This document shows, in pieces, positions 1-9,543 of a DNA stretch of 64,000 nucleotides; within the stretch, counting starts at the first letter, position 1; each line of letters begins with the position of its first letter. The DNA is from Nocardia sp. NBC_00508 (GTDB lineage Bacteria > Actinomycetota > Actinomycetes > Mycobacteriales > Mycobacteriaceae). The position numbers and the translations under genes were made by a program. Where the stretch lies: contig NZ_CP107852.1 of NCBI RefSeq assembly GCF_036346875.1, positions 5,456,001-5,520,000 on the forward strand, read 5' to 3'. The notes beneath the pieces were generated by a model. The model was given only the letters and a program-made list of their open reading frames with translations. It did no database searches and was not told the DNA's origin.

Positions 1-3000
1 CATGCCGACCAGCTGGTCGAGCGCCTCTTCGCCGCGACCGGCGACCGGGGTGCCGATCAGCACGTCGTCGGTGCCGCCGAGCCGGGCGAGCAGCACCGCG
101 AGCGCGGCGTGCACGACCATGAACGGGCTGACGTGCTGCGCCGCGGCGAAGTCCACCAGGTCGCCGTGCATTTCGGCGTCGATGGCGAAGCCGAGATCGG
201 CGCTGTGCATGGTCTGCACCGCAGGCCGCGGGCGGTCGGAGGGCAGTTCCAGGACGTCGGGCGCGCCCGCCAATGCCTCGCGCCAGAACCGGATCTGGCG
301 TGCCGCGGTCGATTCCGCGTCCGCCTCGTCGCCGAGCACCTCGCGATGCCAGAGCGCGAAGTCGGCGTATTGCACCGGCAGCGGGACGCGGGTGGCCTGC
401 CCGCCGCTGGACCTTTCCGAATACGCGGCGGCCAGGTCGGCGGCCAGCGGCGCCATCGACGCGCCGTCCGCGCTGATGTGGTGCACCACCAGCACGACGA
501 CGTGCACCGGCGGATTCGCCGCCATCGGTTCGGGGTGCGCCGCGTAACTCGACGAGACCGGCGCGGACGCGACCGGTGCGGCTCCGGTGGAGGGGCCCGA
601 CGACACCGGCCCGGCACCCGCGGAGGGCTCCGCCGCTCCGTGGATCCGGAACAGGCCGACCCGCAGTGGCGGTTGGGTGGCCAGGTCGAATCCGGTGCTC
701 GCGAGCTCGGTGATGCGTGCGCGCAGCGCCGCGCCGTGCTCGGCGTCGAGCATCGGCATGGCGGGCACGGCCACGTCGGCGCCGACCACCACCTGGCGCG
801 GCCCCTCCGCGTCCGCGGGATAGAGCGTGCGCAGGCTCTCGTGGCGCTGGACCACGTCGACGAGCGCGGCGCGCAACGCCTCGACGTCCAGGGCTCCGGT
901 GAGTCGCAGCGCGACGGCGATGTTGTAGGCGGGCGAGTCCGGATCCATCCGGTTGAGCACCCACATGCGCTGCTGCGCGGGCGACAGCGGAACGCGGTCC
1001 GGGCGAATCCGCGGCGCGAGGACGAACCGCCCCGGTTCCGCGCCGGTCGCGGGAACCACCCGGGCGGACAGCTGGGCCACCGTCGGCGCGTCGAACAGAT
1101 CGCGCAGCGCGATCCGCGACCCGAGGGCCGCGTTCACCCGCGCCACCACCTTGGTCGCGCTCAGCGAGTTGCCGCCGAGCTCGAAGAACGACTGGTCGGC
1201 GCCGACTCGCTCGCGGCCGAGCACGTCGCCGAACACCGCGGCCACCGCCTCCTCGACCGGCGTACGCGGCGCCAGGTAGGGCCGGTGCGTCTCGGAGAAG
1301 TCCGGTACCGGAAGGGCTTTGCGATCCAGCTTGCCGACCGGGGTGAGCGGAATCGAGTCCAGGACGACGAGGTAGCCGGGCACCATGTACCCCGGCAGTT
1401 CGGCGGCCACCTGGGCGCGCAGTCGCTCGACATCCAGCCGAACGCCCTCGACGGGCAGCACGTACGACACCAGGACGGTGGTCCCGGCCGGACCGGTGAG
1501 CCCGATAGTGACGGCGTACTCGACCTCGTCGTCCCTGGAGAGCACCGCGTCGATCTCGCCGAGCTCGATCCGCAAGCCGCGGATCTTGACCTGGAAGTCG
1601 CTGCGGCCCAGATATTCCAGCTCGTACGCGCCGTCGTGCCCGATCACCCAGCGCACCATGTCGCCGGTGCGGTACATCCGGCCGCCGGGTTCGCCGGAGG
1701 GGTCGGCGACGAAACGGCTCGCCGTCATCTCGAACCGGTTGAAGTAGCCGCGCGCGAGTGCGGGACCGGCCAGGTAGAGCTCACCGGGCACGCCCACCGG
1801 CACCGGCCGCAGCCAGGTGTCCAGCACCATGGTGGCGGCGCCGCGGATCGGTCCGCCGATCGTGATGGGCTCGCCGGAGACGAGTTCGCCAGGGCCCGTC
1901 GCCCAGATGCTGAATTCGGTGGGGCCGTACAGGTTCACCATGCGCCTGCCGGGCGCCCACCGCTCGATCAGCTCCGGGGTCGCCGCCTCGCCCGCGACCG
2001 CGAGCACGCGCAGGTGGTCCAGGTCGACGGGTTCCATGGTGGCCAGCGCCGACGGCGTGATCACCGCGTGGGTGACCCGCTGGGTGCGCAGCAGGTGTTC
2101 GAGTTCCGCGCCGCCGTAGACGTCCGGCGGCGACACCACCAGCCTGCCGCCGGCGCCGTGCGCGATCAGCAGCTCGAACACCGAGGCGTCGAAGCTGGGC
2201 GAGGCCACCTGGAGCACGCCGGCGGTGTGGTCCAGGCTCAGCGTCTCGCGTTGCGCGACAACCAGATTCGCGATACCGCGGTGGCTGAGCAGCACAGCTT
2301 TCGGCTTGCCGGTGGAGCCGGAGGTATAGATCAGGTACGCGGTCTGGTCGAGGTCGATGGGCCCGCCGCGCTCCTCGTCGGTGATCGGCGCATCCGGGAC
2401 GGTCATCGCCCGGCGGATGGTGTTGAGATCGTCCAGCAGTAGCCAGTCGACCGTGCCCGGCAGCGTCTCTCCGGTCGCGGTGACCGTCAAACCGATCGGC
2501 GCCTTGGAGTCGGCGAGCATGTGCTCGATGCGCTCTACCGGGTAGTTCGGGTCCAGCGGTGCGAATGCCGCGCCGGTCTTGGCCAGCGCCCAGACCGCGA
2601 CCACCGATTCCAGCGACCGGGTCAGCGCGAGCACGACGAACACCTCGCGCCCGACGCCCCGGCGCAGCAGCACGCGGGCGAAGCGGTTGGACCACGCGTC
2701 GAGTTCGCCGTAGGACATGGTGAGCTCACCCGCGGCGACCGCGATCGCGTCGGGATCGATCCGCGCGCCCGCGGTCAACAGCTCGGGCAATGTGGCCGAC
2801 CACGCCGATTCCTGGCCGCGCACCGGAAGCAGAGCTTCGCGCTCGGTGTCGTCGCAGTACTGCAGCTGGGAGACCAGCGCGCGCGGGTTGTCGGCGAGCT
2901 GGGTGAGCAGCCGGACGAAGCGATCCAGCAGCGGCCGTGCCGCCTCGGGGGGAAGCTGGTCGGCCAGGTACTTCAGCGTGATTCGCAGCGTGTCCTGCTC

Positions 3001-6000
3001 GTCGGCGCCGCGCAGCGGAATCACCATGAGGTTCAACGGGTATGGCGTCGCGTCGGTGCCTTCCACGTCGAGCACCCGCATGCCGGCGATGTCCAGCGCC
3101 TGCGACAGCGCCTCGCGGTCGATCGGGTAGGACTCGAACACAGTGAGGGTGTCGAACAATTCGGCCAGGCCGACCGCCTGGTGGATGGCGGCCAAACCGA
3201 TGTGCTGATGGTCCAGCAGCCGCGCCTGCTCGGACTGCACGCGCGCGAGCAGGTCGGCCACTTTCTCCGCCGGATCGAGCCGCACCCGCACCGGCAGTGT
3301 GTTGATGAACAGGCCGACCATTTCCTCGACCCCGCCCAGCTCCGGCGGCCTGCCCGAGACCGTACCGCCGAACACCACGTCGGTGCGGCCGGTGAGCATC
3401 GCCAGCAGCATCGCCCACGCGGCCTGCACCAGGGTGTTCACCGTCGCGCCCGCTTCCCGGCCCGTGGTCTCCAGCCGGGCCACGGTGGCGCGGGACAGAT
3501 CGACGGACATCATGCCGGTTTCGGTCGATTCGATTCCGGCGAGAGTGGGCACCGCGCGAGTCGGGGCGTCCACGCCGGACAGCGAATCAGCCCATGCCGC
3601 AAGTGATTCCGTGTCGTCCCTGGTCCGCAGCCAGGTCAGGAACTCGCGATAGGAGTGCGCGGGCGGCAGCGCGGAGGCGTCGCCGTCGGTGACGTAGAGG
3701 GTGAGCAGCTCGCGCACCAGCAGCGGTGTGGACCAGCCGTCCAGCACCAGGTGGTGGTTGGTCAGCAGGAAACGGTAGGTGTCGGGGCCGATCCGCAGCA
3801 GCGTGCAACGCAGCAGTGGAGGACGGGTCAGCTCGAACCGGGTGCGCGCGTCCACGGCGATGAGCCGCTCGATTTCGCGGGCGCGCTCGTCCTCGTCGGC
3901 GATGGCGGTGAGATCCGCTTCGTGCCATTCGATCTCGGCGTCGGCCAGAACCAGCTGGCGCGGACCGTCCTCGGTCTCGGCGAACGCGACGCGCAGGTTC
4001 TCGTGCCGGGTCACCAAAGCCTGTGCGGCGCGGCGCAATCGGGCCGAGTCCACGGTGCCCGCCAGGGTGAGCAGCGACTGCACGGTGTAGCCGTCGGCGG
4101 TGTCGGAGTCGTACAGCGCGTGGAAGAGCAGGCCGTACTGCAACGGCGAGAGGGGCCACACGTCGGTGAGGTTCGGGTAGTCGCGCTCCCAGGCATCGAT
4201 CTGTGCCTGGGTGACGGCGACAAGATCGAAGTCCGAGGGGGTGCGTCCACCCGACCCGGGGGATTCGGCGTGCTCGGCGAGGGCGCCGAGGGCCTGCGTC
4301 CACAGCGCTGCGAGTTCCGCGAGTTCCGCCTCCTCGAAGAGACGTGCGGCATAGGCCCAGGTGACTTCGAGGCCGGAATCGGTGTGGACGGCGTTGATGT
4401 CCACCGCCGCGGCCAGCGGCGCGCGATCGTCCTGGGTCGCGGCGAACCGTCGCGGCAGCCAGGGCTCCGCCTCACCGCCGGTGGTCGCGCGGCCGAGATA
4501 GTTGAAGCTGATCTGCGGGGTGGGCGCGTCCGCGAGCGCCGCCGCCGTCTCGGGCACCAGGTAGCGCAGCATGCCGAACCCGATGCCCTTGTCCGGCAGG
4601 GCCCGCAGCTGTTCCTTGGTGGCCTTGATCGCGGCGCCCGCCGCGGCACCACCCTCGAACGCGTCCGCCGGATCGATGCCGGTCAGGTCGACCGCGACGG
4701 GATAGATGCTGGTGAACCAGCCCACCGTGCGCGCGATGTCGGCCCCGGGCAGGACGGATTCGGCGCGACCGTGGCCTTCCAGGGTGAACAGCGCCGAGGT
4801 GCGTCCGCGCCACCGGGCCACCGCCAGCGCGAGCCCGGCCAGCAGCACGTCGTCGGCGCCGCAGTGGAAACGATCCGGTGCGATGGTGAGCACCGTCCGC
4901 GCGATCTCCGGCGGCACGACCGTCGTCAGGTCCGCCATGGTGGCGACCACGTCCAGTTCCGGGTCCATCGGCGCCGAGCCGAGTGCCGGATCGGGCGTGG
5001 CCAGAATGCGTTGCCACAGTGGCAGTTCCGCGACCCGAGTGGCGGCGTGCTCGCGCTGCCCGTGCGCCCAGCGCCGGAACGAGGTGCCGACCGGCGCGAG
5101 CTCGGCGCCCAGCGCGGCGGTGGCCAGATCCGGCAGCAGGATGCGCCAGGAGACGCCGTCGGTGACCAGGTGGTGCAGCACGAGCCACAGCAGCGGCGCG
5201 GCGCCTCGGCGCTCGATCCACACGAAGCGCGCCAGGCGGCCGGACTCCGGGTCGAGCTGGTCGGCGGCGCGCTGCAGCTCGCGTTCGCAGGTCGCCTCGA
5301 CATCCGCGTACGCGGTCACGACCTCGAGCAGGGCGTTCGCGTCCACCGCGCCGGGTTCGGCGACCACCCAGCTCCAGTCGTCGTCGGTGCGCCGCAGGGT
5401 GGAGCGCAGCAGGTCGTGCTGGTCGAACAGGGCTTGCACCGCGCCGACCAGCCGCGCGCGTTCGATTCCGGACGGCAGCTCGATCAGTACGGCCTGGGCG
5501 AACCGGCGCCAGGAGTCGCCGTGCTCGAGCATCGCGTGCACGATCGGCGTGAGTTCCACCTCGCCGACCCCGCCACCGGGCAGTTCGTGCACCTCCACAG
5601 TCGGCACGTCGGTGGCGATCGCGGCCAGCGCCGCGACGGTCTTGCGCTCGAAGACATCCCGTGCGCTGAACCCGATCCCGGCCGCCTTGGCTCGCGACAC
5701 CAGCTGGATCGACACGATGCTGTCGCCGCCGAGCGCGAAGAAGCTCTCGTCGACACCCACCGTGTCCAGCCCGAGCACCTCCGCGAACAGCGCGGCGAGC
5801 GTCTTCTCGCGCGGCGTGGACGGCGGCCTGCTCGTGACCGTGCGGGCGCCGAACTCCGGCGCGGGCAACGCCTTGCGGTCCACCTTGCCGAGTGGCGTCA
5901 GCGGGAGGCTGTCCAGCACCATGACCACGGCCGGCACCATGTAAGCCGGAAGCGTCTCGCCCGCAGCGGCTTTCAGCGCCTCCGTAGGCACCTCCGCGCC

Positions 6001-8739
6001 CGGCTTGGGCAATACGTAGGACACGAGCGCGGTGGCGCCCGACCCGGTCTCGACGCCGAGGGTGAGCGCGAAGTCGACATCGGGGTGCCGCTGCAGGGCG
6101 GCGTCGATCTCGCCCAGCTCGACACGGAAGCCGCGCACCTTCACCTGGAAGTCGCTGCGGCCCTGGTACTCCAGCTCGATCCGGCCGTCGTGCCCGACCC
6201 AGCGCACCAGATCGCCGGTGCGGTACATCCGCTCACCGGTCGCGTAGGGGTTGGCGACGAAGCGGTCGGCGGTGAGCCCGTTGCGCCGGTGGTAGCCGCG
6301 CGCCACACCGGGACCGGCGAGGTAGAGCTCACCGGTGGTGCCCGGGGGCAGCGGCCGCAGCCACGGGTCCAGCACCACGGCCGACACATCGCGGGCGAGA
6401 CCGCCGATGGTGACCGGCGCGTCCGGAGTCAGCGGGGCGCTGAGCGTCACGGTGACGGTGGTCTCGGTGGGGCCGTAGCCGTTCAGCAGGGTGCGGCCGG
6501 ACCACTTCGCGACCAGCTCCGGTGGACAGGCGTCGCCGCCGACGATCACGGTGCGCAGATCGGGCAGGGTCGCCGGGTCCAGCGATCCCACGACGGCCGG
6601 GGTGACATTGAGGTGGGTGACACGGTGGGCGCGCAGCACCTGCGCGAGCTCCTCGCCCGCGTACGCCGACGGCGGCACCACCGCCAGCGTCCCGCCCGCC
6701 GCGAGCGTGACCAGGATTTCCTCGACCGAGATATCGAAGCTCGGCGACACCGCATGGGCGACAACGGAATCCGCGTCGATGCCGAATCCGGCGCCGGAAC
6801 TCGCGACCAGGTTCGCCAGCCCGCGGTGCGGGACGAGCACGCCCTTGGGCAGCCCGGTGGAGCCTGAGGTGTAGATGATGTACGCCACCTGGTCCGGGTG
6901 CGGCGCCGCGGTTCGCTCGGCGTCGGAGAGCGCCGCGGCGTCCTGCTCGGCCAAGGACCGCTCGGTGCTCTCGTCATCGAGGATCAGCCAGGACACCCGG
7001 TCCGGCAACGACTTGCGCGCCGCCGCGACCGTGACACCCGTGACGACCTCGCTGTCGCCGACCATGTGCTCGATCCGGTCGGACGGATAGGTCGGATCGA
7101 TCGGCACGAACGCCGCGCCGGTCTTGGCCACCGCGATCGTCGCCAGCACCGACCGGACCGAACGCGGAATCGAGATCGCCACGGTGCGCTCGGGTGCGGC
7201 GCCCGCGGCGATCAGCACCCGGGCCAGGCGATCGGTGTAGTCGTCGACCTCGCGGTAGGTCAGCGCGGTCGCGCCTTCGACCAGCGCAGTCGCCTGTGGA
7301 TCGCGGGCCGCGCCCGCGGCGAGCAGCGCCGGAAGCGTGCGGGGTGCGACGCCCGCGGCGCCGCGTGCGGGGGCGTAGACGGCGCGCTCGTCCGCCGAGA
7401 GCGCCGAGATGGTCGTCAGCGGCGCATCCGGTCCCGCGGCAAGGAAGCGGTGCAGGAACGACAGGAACCGGTGGTGCTGCGCGGCCAGTTCGGTGCCGGT
7501 GTAGAGGTTGCCGTTGGCTTGGAAGTCGATGTGCGTGCTCTCGCCGCCGACGCCCGGATACAAGTTGACGAACAGGTCGTCGATCAACCCGGAGGTCAGC
7601 ACGTGCAGCCGTCCGGTGACCGGACCGAGCTGGATCCTCGTGTCGACCATCATCAGGTTCACCGAAGGGCCGAAGGACCCGGCCTCGTCCATCGGCCAGC
7701 CGAGGTCACGGAAGATGTCCTCCTGGCGGTAGCGCTGCCGACGCAGCGCCCCGGTCAGCTCGCCCTGGGCGGCCCGGATCACGTCGCCGACCGTGGTGGC
7801 CGGCGCCATCCGCAACCGCAGCGGGACGACGTTGGCGATCATGCCGCCGGAACGGCGCAGCGTCGCGGTGGTGCGCGCCGACACCGGAAGACTCAGCACG
7901 ACCTCCGGTGCGCCGGTCATCGCGGACAGATACGCGCCGAAGGCCGCGACCACGGTGGGCGCGACGCCGGAGGACACCTGCTCGGCGACGACGTCCAGCA
8001 TCCGCGCGGTGTCGGTGGGCAGGTCGCCCTCGACCCGGATCGGATGCCCGTCCACGCCCGCGGTGCGGCCCGCCAGGTTCACCGGGTCGGCCATGCCGTC
8101 CAGATGGGCGAGCCAATGCTCCCGGTCGGCGGCGAATCGATCCGAACTGCGGTAGGCCAGGTCCGCCTCGACGATCTTGCGCAGATCCTCCGCTTTCGCA
8201 GGCGGGGGTTCGCGACCATCGACGGCGGCGTTGTAGAGCTCTCCGGTGCGCTGCACCACGGTCAACGCGCCCATCCCGTCGAGCACGATGTGGTGGATCC
8301 GCGAATACCAGAACCAGCGCTCCGCACCGACTCGCAGCATGGCGATGCGCACCAGCCGGTCGCGGGTCAGCTCGAGCGGGGCCTCGTACTCCGCCCGCAT
8401 CCAGGCATGAGCGGCCGCTTCCGGGTCGGGTTCGGCGCGGAAGTCGATGGTTTCCAGGCTGTCGTCGAGCGTGCTGTCGACGAATTGGAAGGGATGCCCC
8501 TCCACCTCGACCAGGCGCAGGTAACCGGTGCCGAACTCGCGCCCGGCCTGCCGCGCCGAGCGCGCGAGCAGGTCGACATCGATCTGTCCGTTCAGTTCGA
8601 CGTACTGGGCGATGGATATCGGGGTGGCACCGGCGACATGCTGGGCGAACCAGATGCCGCGCTGCGCCGCCGACAGGGCGAAGGCCCCGTCGGGAAGAAC
8701 TGTGTCCGTATCTTTCGCCGAAAGGGAAGGCTGTTGCAT
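1..8739 (-). CDS. Nonribosomal peptide synthetase, partial (C-A-T-E, C-A-T, C...; 3' end outside window)
   Basis: This is a multimodular NRPS of at least 2913 residues, open to the left edge. Spot checks at 6882, 5724, 4158 and 1170 lie in one frame with the ATG at 8739. Domains: condensation (HHIVLDG 149-155); adenylation 1 (YIIYTSGSTG about 620, NGYGPTE about 753); carrier (GGDS, Ser1007); epimerisation (HHLVTDG about 1189, ISFNYLGR near its end); condensation 2 (WPLSPLQ 1528, HHLVLDG 1662); adenylation 2 (YLIYTSGSTG 2135, NLYGPTE 2269); carrier 2 (GGNS, Ser2525); condensation 3 (HHISADG 2753), cut by the edge. No thioesterase is visible. An N-terminal C domain means the first residue is acylated or joined to a chain from elsewhere. 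The A1 pocket reads by eye D-I-E-N-I-G-G-V-T, resembling hydroxyornithine-type pockets; A2 is not assignable. FecB upstream suggests a siderophore (inference). The start is the only in-frame ATG just before the C domain. Confidence 0.93.
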   Translation of the reverse strand, partial: MQQPSLSAKDTDTVLPDGAFALSAAQRGIWFAQHVAGATPISIAQYVELNGQIDVDLLARSARQAGREFGTGYLRLVEVEGHPFQFVDSTLDDSLETIDFRAEPDPEAAAHAWMRAEYEAPLELTRDRLVRIAMLRVGAERWFWYSRIHHIVLDGMGALTVVQRTGELYNAAVDGREPPPAKAEDLRKIVEADLAYRSSDRFAADREHWLAHLDGMADPVNLAGRTAGVDGHPIRVEGDLPTDTARMLDVVAEQVSSGVAPTVVAAFGAYLSAMTGAPEVVLSLPVSARTTATLRRSGGMIANVVPLRLRMAPATTVGDVIRAAQGELTGALRRQRYRQEDIFRDLGWPMDEAGSFGPSVNLMMVDTRIQLGPVTGRLHVLTSGLIDDLFVNLYPGVGGESTHIDFQANGNLYTGTELAAQHHRFLSFLHRFLAAGPDAPLTTISALSADERAVYAPARGAAGVAPRTLPALLAAGAARDPQATALVEGATALTYREVDDYTDRLARVLIAAGAAPERTVAISIPRSVRSVLATIAVAKTGAAFVPIDPTYPSDRIEHMVGDSEVVTGVTVAAARKSLPDRVSWLILDDESTERSLAEQDAAALSDAERTAAPHPDQVAYIIYTSGSTGLPKGVLVPHRGLANLVASSGAGFGIDADSVVAHAVSPSFDISVEEILVTLAAGGTLAVVPPSAYAGEELAQVLRAHRVTHLNVTPAVVGSLDPATLPDLRTVIVGGDACPPELVAKWSGRTLLNGYGPTETTVTVTLSAPLTPDAPVTIGGLARDVSAVVLDPWLRPLPPGTTGELYLAGPGVARGYHRRNGLTADRFVANPYATGERMYRTGDLVRWVGHDGRIELEYQGRSDFQVKVRGFRVELGEIDAALQRHPDVDFALTLGVETGSGATALVSYVLPKPGAEVPTEALKAAAGETLPAYMVPAVVMVLDSLPLTPLGKVDRKALPAPEFGARTVTSRPPSTPREKTLAALFAEVLGLDTVGVDESFFALGGDSIVSIQLVSRAKAAGIGFSARDVFERKTVAALAAIATDVPTVEVHELPGGGVGEVELTPIVHAMLEHGDSWRRFAQAVLIELPSGIERARLVGAVQALFDQHDLLRSTLRRTDDDWSWVVAEPGAVDANALLEVVTAYADVEATCERELQRAADQLDPESGRLARFVWIERRGAAPLLWLVLHHLVTDGVSWRILLPDLATAALGAELAPVGTSFRRWAHGQREHAATRVAELPLWQRILATPDPALGSAPMDPELDVVATMADLTTVVPPEIARTVLTIAPDRFHCGADDVLLAGLALAVARWRGRTSALFTLEGHGRAESVLPGADIARTVGWFTSIYPVAVDLTGIDPADAFEGGAAAGAAIKATKEQLRALPDKGIGFGMLRYLVPETAAALADAPTPQISFNYLGRATTGGEAEPWLPRRFAATQDDRAPLAAAVDINAVHTDSGLEVTWAYAARLFEEAELAELAALWTQALGALAEHAESPGSGGRTPSDFDLVAVTQAQIDAWERDYPNLTDVWPLSPLQYGLLFHALYDSDTADGYTVQSLLTLAGTVDSARLRRAAQALVTRHENLRVAFAETEDGPRQLVLADAEIEWHEADLTAIADEDERAREIERLIAVDARTRFELTRPPLLRCTLLRIGPDTYRFLLTNHHLVLDGWSTPLLVRELLTLYVTDGDASALPPAHSYREFLTWLRTRDDTESLAAWADSLSGVDAPTRAVPTLAGIESTETGMMSVDLSRATVARLETTGREAGATVNTLVQAAWAMLLAMLTGRTDVVFGGTVSGRPPELGGVEEMVGLFINTLPVRVRLDPAEKVADLLARVQSEQARLLDHQHIGLAAIHQAVGLAELFDTLTVFESYPIDREALSQALDIAGMRVLDVEGTDATPYPLNLMVIPLRGADEQDTLRITLKYLADQLPPEAARPLLDRFVRLLTQLADNPRALVSQLQYCDDTEREALLPVRGQESAWSATLPELLTAGARIDPDAIAVAAGELTMSYGELDAWSNRFARVLLRRGVGREVFVVLALTRSLESVVAVWALAKTGAAFAPLDPNYPVERIEHMLADSKAPIGLTVTATGETLPGTVDWLLLDDLNTIRRAMTVPDAPITDEERGGPIDLDQTAYLIYTSGSTGKPKAVLLSHRGIANLVVAQRETLSLDHTAGVLQVASPSFDASVFELLIAHGAGGRLVVSPPDVYGGAELEHLLRTQRVTHAVITPSALATMEPVDLDHLRVLAVAGEAATPELIERWAPGRRMVNLYGPTEFSIWATGPGELVSGEPITIGGPIRGAATMVLDTWLRPVPVGVPGELYLAGPALARGYFNRFEMTASRFVADPSGEPGGRMYRTGDMVRWVIGHDGAYELEYLGRSDFQVKIRGLRIELGEIDAVLSRDDEVEYAVTIGLTGPAGTTVLVSYVLPVEGVRLDVERLRAQVAAELPGYMVPGYLVVLDSIPLTPVGKLDRKALPVPDFSETHRPYLAPRTPVEEAVAAVFGDVLGRERVGADQSFFELGGNSLSATKVVARVNAALGSRIALRDLFDAPTVAQLSARVVPATGAEPGRFVLAPRIRPDRVPLSPAQQRMWVLNRMDPDSPAYNIAVALRLTGALDVEALRAALVDVVQRHESLRTLYPADAEGPRQVVVGADVAVPAMPMLDAEHGAALRARITELASTGFDLATQPPLRVGLFRIHGAAEPSAGAGPVSSGPSTGAAPVASAPVSSSYAAHPEPMAANPPVHVVVLVVHHISADGASMAPLAADLAAAYSERSSGGQATRVPLPVQYADFALWHREVLGDEADAESTAARQIRFWREALAGAPDVLELPSDRPRPAVQTMHSADLGFAIDAEMHGDLVDFAAAQHVSPFMVVHAALAVLLARLGGTDDVLIGTPVAGRGEEALDQLVGM

Positions 8740-8890
8740 GACGTGTCCTACGTTCTGACCGCGGTCGGACTACCCAGGTGTGACCGCCCGTAGCCACCGC
8801 GGTAGTTGGTAGTACCTGCCGCCGCACAGCACGCGGCAACTCAATTCTGAACCGGTGCGGACGGCGCTGCGGGGGTATTGCGCACACTGC

Positions 8891-8918
8891 GCGACCCGAA
8901 CATCGCTGTTCGGGTCGC
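8891..8918 (-). terminator. Perfect 12-bp hairpin between the A-domain fragment and the NRPS
   Basis: GCGACCCGAACA and TGTTCGGGTCGC form a 12-bp stem with a 4-base loop just downstream of the A-domain-fragment gene. There is no T-tract, so termination is inferred from position and stem strength. It suggests the NRPS has its own promoter in 8740-8890. Confidence 0.6.
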
Positions 8919-8938
8919 GGGGGGAGAGGTGTGCCCGG

Positions 8939-9403
8939 TCAGGCGGCTGCCGGAAGAAGATCCAGGTCGGCCGGCTCGAGCGGGGCGTCGGAACCGGTGA
9001 GGTAGCGCTGCAGGGTCGAGCGCTCGTCCAGCACCAGCCAGGCGATCCCGTCGGTCGCCTCGGGGCGCTGGTCCTTGGTGGTGATCCCGACCGTGGTGCC
9101 GAGGGCGAAGGAGGCGTCGTCGGTGGCCGGGACCGCGATGGCGGCGATCTTGGTGGCGGCCCGCTCGGCCACGAGGGACTCGATCGGCTGGTCGATCGCC
9201 ATCGCGACCAGGGCGCCCGGGCCGGCGCCGAGTTCGAGCAGCAGGCGGGCCATGCGGTTGGACCAGCGATCCAGTTCGGCGTAGGTGAGGTCGCAATCGG
9301 CGGTGGACACCACGACCGCGTCCGGATCGACCTCGGCGACGGGCTGGGCGGCCAGCGGCAGGACGTACAGGTTGTCGGCGAGCGAAGCGGTCAGCGTGTG
9401 CAT
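8939..9403 (-). CDS. Stand-alone N-terminal fragment of an NRPS adenylation domain
   Basis: The 154-residue protein matches only the first part of an amino-acid adenylation domain. It has the A1-like motif (LTYAELDRWSNRMARLL) and an A2-like segment (ERAATKIAAIAVPATD), but ends before the ATP-binding TSGSTG motif and every later core motif. It cannot adenylate on its own. The start has a GAGGAC Shine-Dalgarno sequence, and the gene stops at a clean TGA followed by a terminator-like hairpin. It could be the remnant of a deleted module or a retained helper protein. It precedes the NRPS on the same strand but is separated from it by that hairpin. Conservation elsewhere is unknown to me. Confidence 0.8.
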   Translation of the reverse strand: MHTLTASLADNLYVLPLAAQPVAEVDPDAVVVSTADCDLTYAELDRWSNRMARLLLELGAGPGALVAMAIDQPIESLVAERAATKIAAIAVPATDDASFALGTTVGITTKDQRPEATDGIAWLVLDERSTLQRYLTGSDAPLEPADLDLLPAAA

Positions 9404-9503
9404 GTCATGTCCTCGAGTGTCGAATGAGAGGCGTTTCGTGTACCTCTGAATCTCGTCCTCGAGACGGGTTTCCGACAGCAACCCCAGCGTTGGTCCGCGC
9501 ACT

Positions 9504-9531
9504 CCCAGGGTGGGCAAAACCTCACCCTGGG
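9504..9531 (-). terminator. Hairpin downstream of fecB
   Basis: CCCAGGGTG and CACCCTGGG are perfect 9-bp arms around a 10-base loop, just past the fecB stop codon on the minus strand. The outer flanks GCAC/GTGC extend the stem with a small bulge. There is no T-tract. Confidence 0.55.
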
Positions 9532-9543
9532 TGGGTGCGGAGC

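Noticed and set aside
109..8793. Very long plus-strand open frames opposite the NRPS
   Set aside because: They are low-complexity Arg/Gly/Pro/His-rich shadows of a GC-rich coding strand; conserved NRPS motifs occur only in the minus-strand frame.
8740..9543. IdeR/DmdR iron box near the NRPS and fecB
   Set aside because: I looked for a TTAGGTTAGnCTAACCTAA-like palindrome and found none; the hairpins here are GC-rich terminator-like structures.
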